Origin: Pedobacter metabolipauper
GTDB lineage: Bacteria; Bacteroidota; Bacteroidia; Sphingobacteriales; Sphingobacteriaceae
DNA: 64,000 nucleotides
Reading direction: 5' to 3'
Assembly (NCBI RefSeq): GCF_004362715.1
Contig: NZ_SNYC01000003.1
Coordinates: 124,001-188,000, forward strand
The notes under the pieces are model-generated. The model had not been told where the DNA came from, made no database searches, and worked only from the letters and a program-made list of their open reading frames with translations. The translations under genes were made by a program, and so were the position numbers. Position 1 is the first letter of the stretch, and each line of letters begins with the position of its first letter. Of this stretch, positions 33,017 through 39,427 are shown in pieces.

Positions 33017-34131
33017 AAGCTGGCTTTAACCTGCTGGAAGTGAATAGATTCTTTTTTTTCTTTCAGGAACCTGGCAGATGCACCGGTAAAAACGGATTTA
33101 ATTTCTGAAATGATAGAAATGGCGATCTCTTCGGCGGTCTCCGCACCAATGTCAAGTCCCACCGGGCCATGTATTCTGGATGCGTGTTCCGGAGTATTCA
33201 GGTTCAGTTCATCCAGCATTCTAACCAGTTTCTTTTTAGGTCCCAAAGTTCCGATGTAAGGAGCCTTAGTGTTTAAAAGAAAATTTAGTAATTCAGTGTC
33301 ATAGTTATAGTTGTGCGTCATCAGCACAAAAGCAGTTTGTTCGTCGATCTCAATTTGTGATAAAAGCTGGGCTGGCTTAACCACCAATACCTGGCTGGCG
33401 TTTGGAAAACGTTGTGAAGACGCATGTGCCGGTCGCCCGTCAGCAACAATTACATTCCAGCCCAGTAGGTAAGCTATTTCAGCCAAAGGCTGCGCGTCAT
33501 TTCCAGCACCTGCAATAACCAGTGAGATAGGCGGTCTAATAAATTCTAAGAACGCATCTACAGGTCCGCTTTCCAAAGTATAAACTTTAAAAGCTGTAGT
33601 TTTATTAGACAGTGCTTCGATTGAATCTTCAATAATCTCCTTATGAAGGAGGACAGGAGCTTTTGATTGTAAGCTTTTTTCCCGGTAAAGCATGCTGGTT
33701 CCTGGATGCGTTTTACTTTCAAGTGAAAATAAGGTGGTCAATACACCATTTTCCCGTTCGCGATGTAATGAACTTAAGAAAGAGATTGGGTTATGTTCAT
33801 CTGATGAATTAATGGGCTCAAAAAGAATATGGACAATGCCATTACATCCAAGCTGCACACCAAATTTTGCATCATCTTCATCTGTTGTATCATACGTAAC
33901 CAATTTATTCTCTTGTTGTACAATGGCAGAAAGTGCTTTTCTCAACGCATCGCCTTCCAGGCAGCCACCGCTAATTGCACCAGTCAATTGGCCATCTTCT
34001 GTAATGAGCATTCGCGCACCAGGCCGCCTGTAAGAAGATCCTTCAACTTTTACAACAGTGGCAAGGGCAGCACGTTTATTTTCTTTTTCTGCTTTTTGGT
34101 AAGCCTTAAGTATATCAGCGATTTCTTTCAT
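33013..34131 (-). CDS. xdhC: XdhC/CoxI-family molybdoenzyme maturation factor
   Basis: 372 residues. The N-terminal XdhC domain carries VKVEGSSYRRPGARMLI and GAISGGCLEGDAL; the C-terminal part is a Rossmann-type domain (LVIAGAGNDAQPLAEIAYLL) with GTLGPKKKL. XdhC proteins bind and sulfurate the cofactor and hand it to xanthine dehydrogenase-type enzymes. This is the first gene of the nine-gene minus-strand operon, with a perfect -7 box about 100 bases upstream. Structural genes for the target enzyme are not in this window. Confidence 0.9.
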   Translation of the reverse strand: MKEIADILKAYQKAEKENKRAALATVVKVEGSSYRRPGARMLITEDGQLTGAISGGCLEGDALRKALSAIVQQENKLVTYDTTDEDDAKFGVQLGCNGIVHILFEPINSSDEHNPISFLSSLHRERENGVLTTLFSLESKTHPGTSMLYREKSLQSKAPVLLHKEIIEDSIEALSNKTTAFKVYTLESGPVDAFLEFIRPPISLVIAGAGNDAQPLAEIAYLLGWNVIVADGRPAHASSQRFPNASQVLVVKPAQLLSQIEIDEQTAFVLMTHNYNYDTELLNFLLNTKAPYIGTLGPKKKLVRMLDELNLNTPEHASRIHGPVGLDIGAETAEEIAISIISEIKSVFTGASARFLKEKKESIHFQQVKASL

Positions 34132-34234
34132 AGAATAATCAATGGATACTGCAATTTAACCATTTCAATACACAGTACCGATATTTCATTGATTAAATTA
34201 TCCTTGATACTGATTTACAGTCAATCTCTTTTTT

Positions 34235-34242
34235 CAAAGGTA
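34235..34242 (-). promoter_or_regulatory. -7 box of the molybdenum cofactor operon
   Basis: Read on the minus strand the site is TACCTTTG, an exact TAnnTTTG match, 103 bases before the xdhC start codon. The transcript would begin near 34228 and carry a leader of about 95 bases. No clear -33 box is seen. Confidence 0.5.
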
Positions 34243-34323
34243 GGAGGTATGAATTTACTTTTTTACGATTTTCATGCAGATGCTTATGAAACAGAAGGAT
34301 ACAGGAAATAAATTATATGGAAT

Positions 34324-34479
34324 TTAAAGCACGCTCGATGTAAGGCTATTTATAAAATCTTTAGCATCTTTAACACGCTCTGGAAATAAAATCCTGCCTT
34401 TTAGTTTATCTGCAACTAAAGATAATAGTTGCGCATCGGATAGTTTAATAACGCCTATTTTGGTTTCTTTAATTTTCAT
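34324..34479 (-). CDS. 51-residue protein, second gene of an AT-rich two-gene cassette
   Basis: ATG at 34479-34477 opens a 51-codon frame ending in TAA at 34324. The product begins MKIKETKIGVIKLSDAQLLS and continues with KLKGRILFPERVKDAKDFI; it is basic and likely helical, about the size of small antitoxins or DNA-binding accessory proteins. It lies 19 bases downstream of the Cys-rich DUF6934-like gene on the same strand. I have a weak recollection of similar small ORFs next to such proteins in other Bacteroidota. Function unknown; the pairing may be a toxin-antitoxin-like or mobile module. Confidence 0.6.
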   Translation of the reverse strand: MKIKETKIGVIKLSDAQLLSLVADKLKGRILFPERVKDAKDFINSLTSSVL

Positions 34480-34498
34480 ATAGTAAAATTAATATTTT

Positions 34499-35035
34499 TT
34501 AGTTAAAAGTACCGTATCGTATAGTATTTTCTTTTATAAAATCTTCAATTATAACACTTTTTATGGTTTTAACACCACCAAAGAATGCGTAATCCTTAGT
34601 AAGTTCGTCGTAGTTTTTATTCACATATCTGGTATAAGACTTAATTCTGCGATTCTGATTTTTACATATATCTTCACACCGTTTCCTGCAAGTTGACTTA
34701 CACGTCTTGTGAAAATCAGGATTACTGTCACTCCCTTGGACAATTATTATTGATCCAGGAAATGCTTTGAAAAAAATCGGCACAGTGCTCAATACGGTAT
34801 TAAATACTTTATAAATATCAACATTGTTAGTATTTACCTTGTCGTCAATTTCATCAATATCTAATTGGTAGTCGCCAAACCCCAGATTATATATTTTCTG
34901 TTGATAAATGTTACTGTTATACATATAATGAACAGCCTTTACTACATCTTTTTTGCCTTTGCTAATGAAAAAATATTTTATACCTTTTTCTGATTTATCA
35001 GATTCCTTATATTCATAAGATGAAAGTAAAGCCAT
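34499..35035 (-). CDS. DUF6934-like protein with a Cys-rich insertion
   Basis: 178 residues, no signal peptide or membrane segment. The middle shows the DUF6934 pattern: YNLGFGDYQ, then ID...VNTNNVDIYKVFNTVLSTV and FPGSIIIVQGSDSN. In place of the usual TRLY segment it carries CKSTCRKRCEDICKNQNRRI, four Cys with a four-residue period after a His, a likely metal site or disulfide cluster. The end (YAFFGGVKTIKSVIIEDFI) is again similar to the family. No function is known for the family, though members often sit in accessory regions. The gene is clearly richer in AT than the operon to its left, which suggests horizontal transfer. Confidence 0.65.
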   Translation of the reverse strand: MALLSSYEYKESDKSEKGIKYFFISKGKKDVVKAVHYMYNSNIYQQKIYNLGFGDYQLDIDEIDDKVNTNNVDIYKVFNTVLSTVPIFFKAFPGSIIIVQGSDSNPDFHKTCKSTCRKRCEDICKNQNRRIKSYTRYVNKNYDELTKDYAFFGGVKTIKSVIIEDFIKENTIRYGTFN

Positions 35036-35117
35036 TGATTATTGGGTTTCACTAACTTATATAATATTTTGTTCAAGTGGTGACTTTTAGAAAAAATAAC
35101 TTATACAGGTGCAAGCT

Positions 35118-35528
35118 TTACTTCCAGAGCTTTAACATGATCCCGGTATACAAACTTAATACCCCGGCAACATAGAGAAACAATTCAAACTCAGTTTCCG
35201 GAAAACGACGGGGCGATTGAAAAACATAAGCACCAGCCAGCAGGAACAGCAAAAGCGCAGTGCTCAAAGAAAGTATACCCTTTTGAATCACATTTAACCC
35301 CGCAGGAATAACAGTTTCGACTTTTTCAGTATGCTCAAGTGTAAACCCCAGATGATCTGATAACATTTTCAGTGTATACATTCTCGGCAAAACCTCTGCA
35401 TTCTCAATGCGCTGAATAGATCTGAGACTGATCCCTGCAATCACTGAAAGTTCTTGCTGGGTATATTTCTTTTGAAGCCGGTGCGCTTTAACCAGTTGTG
35501 CGATCTCTTCTACGTTGCTGCGGTCCAT
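35118..35528 (-). CDS. XRE-family regulator with two C-terminal membrane segments
   Basis: 136 residues. The first 65 residues form an XRE helix-turn-helix: LVKAHRLQKKYTQQELSVIA then GISLRSIQRIENAEVLPRMY. The second half has two membrane segments, ILSLSTALLLFLLAGAYVF and FLYVAGVLSLYTGIMLKL. A membrane-tethered XRE repressor could release its control when the membrane state changes. The gene is divergent from a CPBP-family membrane protease with a repeat-rich operator in the 105-base gap to the preferred CPBP start. Both gene products are membrane proteins, and a functional link is likely: the protease may process the regulator. Confidence 0.85.
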   Translation of the reverse strand: MDRSNVEEIAQLVKAHRLQKKYTQQELSVIAGISLRSIQRIENAEVLPRMYTLKMLSDHLGFTLEHTEKVETVIPAGLNVIQKGILSLSTALLLFLLAGAYVFQSPRRFPETEFELFLYVAGVLSLYTGIMLKLWK

Positions 35529-35553
35529 AATGGATTAATTTAGGTGACACTTT

Positions 35554-35583
35554 ACGCCATTTAAACGCCATTTAACATGGCGT
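35554..35583. promoter_or_regulatory. Operator-like repeats between XRE and CPBP genes
   Basis: ACGCCATTTAA occurs twice in tandem (35554-35564, 35565-35575), and the second copy forms an inverted repeat, ACGCCAT-TTAAC-ATGGCGT (35565-35583). It stands just upstream of the CPBP promoter box, where a repressor would block both divergent promoters. Confidence 0.7.
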
Positions 35584-35606
35584 ACAAGAATTAGATTTTG
35601 CGACAA

Positions 35607-35614
35607 TATATTTG
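35607..35614 (+). promoter_or_regulatory. -7 box of the CPBP gene
   Basis: TATATTTG is an exact TAnnTTTG match. Transcription would start near 35620, which makes the TTG at 35598 and the ATG at 35619 unlikely starts and favours ATG 35634. Confidence 0.5.
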
Positions 35615-35633
35615 TTACATGACAAATAAAGCC

Positions 35634-36452
35634 ATGAATTTTAAAGCCGGGCCCTTCATTAAAAGTATACTGTTTATTGGACTTTTTATCATGTTGCTGG
35701 TTATAGGCTCCATCATACAAAGTATGCTCCAGCCCGAAAAATCAATGCTGATCTATGGGTTTATCGGCATATTAGCCGGACTTTTAACCGTATGCATATT
35801 TTTAAAAGCAGAAAAAGAACCCTTTGCATCTTCCGGATTAACAGGAGAAAGGAAAACACCGGTCAGATTTGTGTATGGTCTGCTAATTGGAACGGCAATC
35901 TTTGCAGCTATGATCTTTGTGCTTTTAAGCTGCACTTCCCTAAGCATTCAGTACGATCCTAAAGGGTTTAATATACAATCTCTGCAAACTTATTTGCCAC
36001 TTATACCCCTGGTGCTCATGGAAGAGATCGGGTTTAGATCTTATCCGCAAAAAAAGCTGAATGGTGCATACGGCGTTTGGATCAGCCAGATTGTTGTTGC
36101 CGCTGCATTTGGTTTGTATCACGTTTTAAATGGGTGGACACTTTACATGGCATTCACAGGAACATTTGTTTGGGCATTTGTATTCGGGCTTTCTGCACTG
36201 TGGTCAGGCGGTATAGCTATGCCCACCGGAATACATCTGGCAGTAAATATACTACAGAATTTAACCGGGCTAAAGGGAGGGGAGCACTCCGTTTGGAAAA
36301 TAGTGGATACAACAAATGCAGCCCAATCCGAAATGGGGAAAACGGAATATGCCGGACTTGTTACACATGCTTTCCTGCTGCTGGCCGCTTTATTGGCAAC
36401 AAGCTGGTATATTAAACAAAGAAAACAGGCTGTCTGTCAGGCAAAAAAATGA
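35634..36452 (+). CDS. CPBP-family intramembrane glutamic endopeptidase
   Basis: The frame is open from TTG 35598, but ATG 35634 (MNFKAGPFIK) fits the promoter box, giving 272 residues. About eight membrane segments. The CPBP (CAAX protease and bacteriocin-processing) motifs are visible: EEIGFRSYPQ (motif 1, EExxxR), FGLYHVLNGW (motif 2, FxxxH) and GIHLAVNILQN (motif 3, HxxxN). It cleaves membrane-associated proteins or peptides within the bilayer. The divergent membrane-tethered XRE gene is the likely regulator and possibly a substrate. Confidence 0.85.
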   Translation: MNFKAGPFIKSILFIGLFIMLLVIGSIIQSMLQPEKSMLIYGFIGILAGLLTVCIFLKAEKEPFASSGLTGERKTPVRFVYGLLIGTAIFAAMIFVLLSCTSLSIQYDPKGFNIQSLQTYLPLIPLVLMEEIGFRSYPQKKLNGAYGVWISQIVVAAAFGLYHVLNGWTLYMAFTGTFVWAFVFGLSALWSGGIAMPTGIHLAVNILQNLTGLKGGEHSVWKIVDTTNAAQSEMGKTEYAGLVTHAFLLLAALLATSWYIKQRKQAVCQAKK

Positions 36453-36473
36453 AAAGGATTTAATGGAAAAGAT

Positions 36474-37091
36474 CTAATAGGTCAATCCGAATTCTTCCAG
36501 TTTCTTTTTGGTATCCTCATAACTTGTATGATAAATACCACGAACACCCAGTCCCTCTGCAATCTGTACAAAAAGCATGCGGTCGTCAATATAAATACTT
36601 CGCGAAATGTCACTCTGCGAAATGTCAATGGCTACCTTAAAAATATCGGCATCTGGTTTACGGAAATGAACAAAGCTGGAAGAGATGAAAAAGTCTATAA
36701 ATTCGTTAAGACGAAACGTATTGATGCGGTATTGGTTTAGTTCCCTGCCTTCGTTGCTGATTACTGCAACTTTTAGATTGTACTTCTTTTTTAAGCCGCA
36801 GATCAATTCGATCATATCGTTGTACGGAAGAGATTTACTGAACATGAACTCTTTAAACTCAATCCTGTCGAAGTGGCGTTCCTCATAGAAAACGAGCCGG
36901 TCTAAATATTCATCAAGTGAGATCTTTCCAACTTCATACGTGTCAAAAGTCAGATGATGCCTTTCTTCAACTTCAACCAGGTCCAGGTGGAAGCGCTGTG
37001 CGGCTTCTGCCCGTGCAGCCCTGTCCCAGCCGTTAGTAAGCAATACACCGCCAATATCAGTAAATAAGGTAGTAATTTGTTGATCATTCAT
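36474..37091 (-). CDS. HAD-family hydrolase (subfamily IA)
   Basis: 205 residues. Motif I is FTDIGGVLLTNGW, in which the second Asp of the usual DxD is Gly, as in YihX-like members; motif II is VAVISNEGRE, and motif III/IV is HFRKPDADIFKVAI...YIDDRMLFV. It probably dephosphorylates a small phosphometabolite. Its 3' end faces the CPBP gene, and it lies 37 bases downstream of the cupin gene on the same strand. Confidence 0.85.
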   Translation of the reverse strand: MNDQQITTLFTDIGGVLLTNGWDRAARAEAAQRFHLDLVEVEERHHLTFDTYEVGKISLDEYLDRLVFYEERHFDRIEFKEFMFSKSLPYNDMIELICGLKKKYNLKVAVISNEGRELNQYRINTFRLNEFIDFFISSSFVHFRKPDADIFKVAIDISQSDISRSIYIDDRMLFVQIAEGLGVRGIYHTSYEDTKKKLEEFGLTY

Positions 37092-37128
37092 ATTTGTTCA
37101 ATTTAGAATATCGTTCTGCAATGTTGAA

Positions 37129-37521
37129 TTAGTCAGCAATAAAATAATCGTCGGATGCATCTGCTAATGGTATGTAGACACGGATCCATTCCGGGTTACC
37201 AATAAGTTCCCAGCTATGTCCTTCACCCAAAGTGTCTGCAGCAATTAAAATAACACCGGGCTCAAGGATAAAAGTATCTCCATTGCTCACCCTGAATTTA
37301 AGTTTACCTTTTAAGGTGATCACATATTGCCTTCGGGGAGCCGGATGAGTAAGATGTTCATAGCTTACATCGGTCTTCGTAAAAAAATGGGTTGCATCCA
37401 GGTGCTTTCCAAGCGGGATTGATCCAGTTTCAAAACTGCAAAGCTGGTTGACGGTATTGATTAAACGAATTGCTGGTAAATAACCTTCATGAATTGGGGA
37501 TGTGGCAGGATCAGTTGTCAT
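37129..37521 (-). CDS. Single-domain cupin protein
   Basis: 130 residues. The double-stranded beta-helix is indicated by HPAPRRQYVITLKGKLKFRV and the stretch DTFILEPGVILIAADTLGEG, followed by HSWELIG. Metal ligands are incomplete compared with enzymatic cupins (the canonical HxH is not clear), so it may be a binding protein. It lies between the HAD and the RluA-N-domain genes in the same direction, so the three may form a unit. Confidence 0.75.
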   Translation of the reverse strand: MTTDPATSPIHEGYLPAIRLINTVNQLCSFETGSIPLGKHLDATHFFTKTDVSYEHLTHPAPRRQYVITLKGKLKFRVSNGDTFILEPGVILIAADTLGEGHSWELIGNPEWIRVYIPLADASDDYFIAD

Positions 37522-37566
37522 AGTGGCTGCAAAATAGGGAATAATAAAAGATCACCCCAATTTAAA

Positions 37567-38433
37567 TTACAAATAATCACAGTCCAGCCCCAGAAGCATG
37601 TGTTCCAGGATCGGTTCACATTTTTCACGGCAGCAGGGATAAAAATGCCCATGTTTCCAGGTATCAGATTTTGGTGATTGCCCCCACCAGAATTCAGCAA
37701 GAGCAACAGGTTTCATTTTGTGTTGAAATGCATATTGCAGCAGTTTAATGCCTGCACATTCTCCAGCCCCGGCAGGGGGGTTCTTGTGGGTAAGGCCTTT
37801 GAAAATATCAACGAGGCTTTTTTCTGCACCCGCCTGATTTAAGAAATGATAATGTTCAAAGATCTGCGTCTGCAATGCAACGGAATGCGCCTTCCTAAAT
37901 CTTTTTAAGCGAACTAAGGTTTCTGCGGTTGTTCCAGGCGTTAGTTTAAGGGTGTTAATTTCTCCGCTAAGCCTGGCCAGTTCCTGCATGCCCAGGTTCA
38001 AGAAGCTGTTTTCTGTTAACAGGTCAAAAACCGGGGGAACAAATTTAGTGTACTGGTTTGTACCTGCCATCTTACCGGAAAATGCGGATAAGTACCCGAT
38101 CTCATGCTGTGGTGTTTCAACAACTAAGACCCCAAACATCTTTCCAATAACGGTTCCTGTATTGTGCGCTGCAAGTCCAAAGTTATGCTTCCATTCTTGT
38201 TGAGTATTTAAGTACTGCTGTAACGAGTTGGCGGCCAGCAGGCAGAGCGGATGTGGTTCATTGCCAAGCATTAATGTAAACCTTTCAGGTAACACCGCGT
38301 GATCTGCATCATCTTTTAGCGATATGACCGGGTACGTCCCTGGGGGTGTTCTCAAAGACGTTCTCAATGACGTTCTCAATAACGTTCTCAATGGCGTGAA
38401 AAATTGAGACTCAGCGGCTACAACAGGAATCAC
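37567..38433 (-). CDS. Stand-alone N-terminal domain of an RluA-type pseudouridine synthase
   Basis: 288 residues that match the long N-terminal domain preceding the catalytic part of certain RluA-family synthases: LPERFTLMLGNEPHPLCLLA, KHNFGLAAHNTGTVIGKMFG, GYLSAFSGKMAGTNQYTKFV, GAGECAGIKLLQYAFQHKMK and KHGHFYPCCREKCEPILEHM. In the full proteins the pseudouridine synthase domain follows directly after this point; here the frame stops at LGLDCDYL and no catalytic motif is present downstream. The residues conserved in the domain (cysteines, His) are kept, so it may still work, perhaps in RNA binding, rather than being dead. The first 40 residues contain a repeated LRT(S/L) segment coded by a 12-bp tandem repeat. 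Confidence 0.78.
   Translation of the reverse strand: MIPVVAAESQFFTPLRTLLRTSLRTSLRTPPGTYPVISLKDDADHAVLPERFTLMLGNEPHPLCLLAANSLQQYLNTQQEWKHNFGLAAHNTGTVIGKMFGVLVVETPQHEIGYLSAFSGKMAGTNQYTKFVPPVFDLLTENSFLNLGMQELARLSGEINTLKLTPGTTAETLVRLKRFRKAHSVALQTQIFEHYHFLNQAGAEKSLVDIFKGLTHKNPPAGAGECAGIKLLQYAFQHKMKPVALAEFWWGQSPKSDTWKHGHFYPCCREKCEPILEHMLLGLDCDYL
38348..38395. repeat. Four 12-bp tandem repeats inside the RluA-N-domain gene
   Basis: The unit GTTCTCAA(A/T)RRC is repeated four times without gaps (38348-38359, 38360-38371, 38372-38383, 38384-38395). It encodes the LRT repeat near the protein start. The length is a multiple of three, so copy-number change would alter the linker and not the frame. Confidence 0.75.
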
Positions 38434-38618
38434 CAGGTTAGGGAGATTAGGATCTGGTTCTTATCTAAGCAAACGGTGCATAGCAGTTTTTTAAATAAGA
38501 ACAGCGCGGCATTGGAAATGGTCATTGCGTAGGATCAATGTTATAAATTGGAAAAATGCAAAAATAGCGATCCTTACTTACTTTTTATGAAGCATGCTGA
38601 TGAAAAGATCTAATATTG

Positions 38619-38626
38619 TATTTTTG
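38619..38626 (+). promoter_or_regulatory. -7 box before the MgtC-like gene
   Basis: TATTTTTG matches TAnnTTTG, 50 bases before ATG 38676. A small hairpin CAGGTT-AGCAC-AACCTG (38638-38654) would lie at the start of the transcript. Confidence 0.4.
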
Positions 38627-38675
38627 ACAATAAAAAGCAGGTTAGCACAACCTGATTGAACTATAGTATAATAAA

Positions 38676-39311
38676 ATGGGTTTTATAATAGATATTGAAG
38701 ACATCATCAGCATGCTGGTATCCATCATTTGCGGAGGGATCATCGGTTTTGAACGCGAGTATAAAAGCAAATCGGCGGGTTTTAGGACCATAATCCTCAT
38801 TTCACTTGGCTCAACCATATTTACCATCGTATCCAGACACGGTGCCGGTGCCGACGATCGCATCTCTGCCAACATCATTACCGGCATCGGCTTTATCGGG
38901 GCTGGTGTTATTTTTAAAGACCAGATCTCTATACGTGGTCTAACTACGGCCGCCGTGATCTGGACCTCTGCAGCCATTGGTATGACCACAGGGATAGGAT
39001 ACCATACGTTAGCCGTGGTATTTACCATAATCACACTTGGAATCCTGTTGATGGTCAGTAAAATTGAAAAACTGATCGGAAAGCTTCAAAAGCAAAAGAT
39101 CGTTAGTGTAACCTTTAGAAATCCGGAGTTTAGCCAGATTACGGCATTAGAAATGAAATTGAGATCTGACGAGTTAAATATTGACCGGCTTGAAGTGAGT
39201 AAGAAAGATGATACCATTACTGTAGTGTGGCAGGTATCAGCTAAAAAAAGACAACTGATCCAGTTGAGCGAAACGCTTGCCGGCATTCCGGACATTATTA
39301 GCTTTATGTAG
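38676..39311 (+). CDS. MgtC/SapB-family membrane protein
   Basis: 211 residues with four to five membrane segments in the first 130 and a cytoplasmic ACT-like tail. The signature is GGIIGFEREYKSKSAGFRTI (RE region), followed by SLGSTIFTI and NIITGIGFIGAGVIFKD. In pathogens MgtC inhibits the F-type ATP synthase and helps survival at low Mg2+; in free-living bacteria the role is open. The gene stands alone. Confidence 0.88.
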   Translation: MGFIIDIEDIISMLVSIICGGIIGFEREYKSKSAGFRTIILISLGSTIFTIVSRHGAGADDRISANIITGIGFIGAGVIFKDQISIRGLTTAAVIWTSAAIGMTTGIGYHTLAVVFTIITLGILLMVSKIEKLIGKLQKQKIVSVTFRNPEFSQITALEMKLRSDELNIDRLEVSKKDDTITVVWQVSAKKRQLIQLSETLAGIPDIISFM

Positions 39312-39427
39312 TTAAATAAACGCAGTTATTATAGTGCCTATTTTCATTTCAATTACTTTTTATATCTTGCATTAAAATTGTCTTTATCATTTTGCAAATC
39401 ATATTTACCAATAGTGCTATATAAAAA

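Noticed and set aside
33829..34311. 160-codon plus-strand ORF opposite the start of xdhC
   Set aside because: Low-complexity, hydrophobic translation; xdhC and its promoter explain the region.
34249..34311. 20-codon plus-strand ORF preceded by AGGAGGT
   Set aside because: Very short, no resemblance to known proteins, and Bacteroidota do not rely on Shine-Dalgarno sites; the same bases hold the xdhC promoter on the other strand.
36474..37091. HAD protein as inactive because motif I reads DIGG instead of DxD
   Set aside because: Active HAD-IA members with a non-Asp second position exist (YihX type), so loss of activity is not supported.
38348..38395. Tandem repeats as a CRISPR array or phase switch
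   Set aside because: Units are contiguous without spacers and are 12 bp, so they cannot shift the frame.
38642..39034. 130-codon minus-strand ORF opposite the MgtC-like gene
   Set aside because: Methionine- and proline-rich shadow of a well-supported gene.
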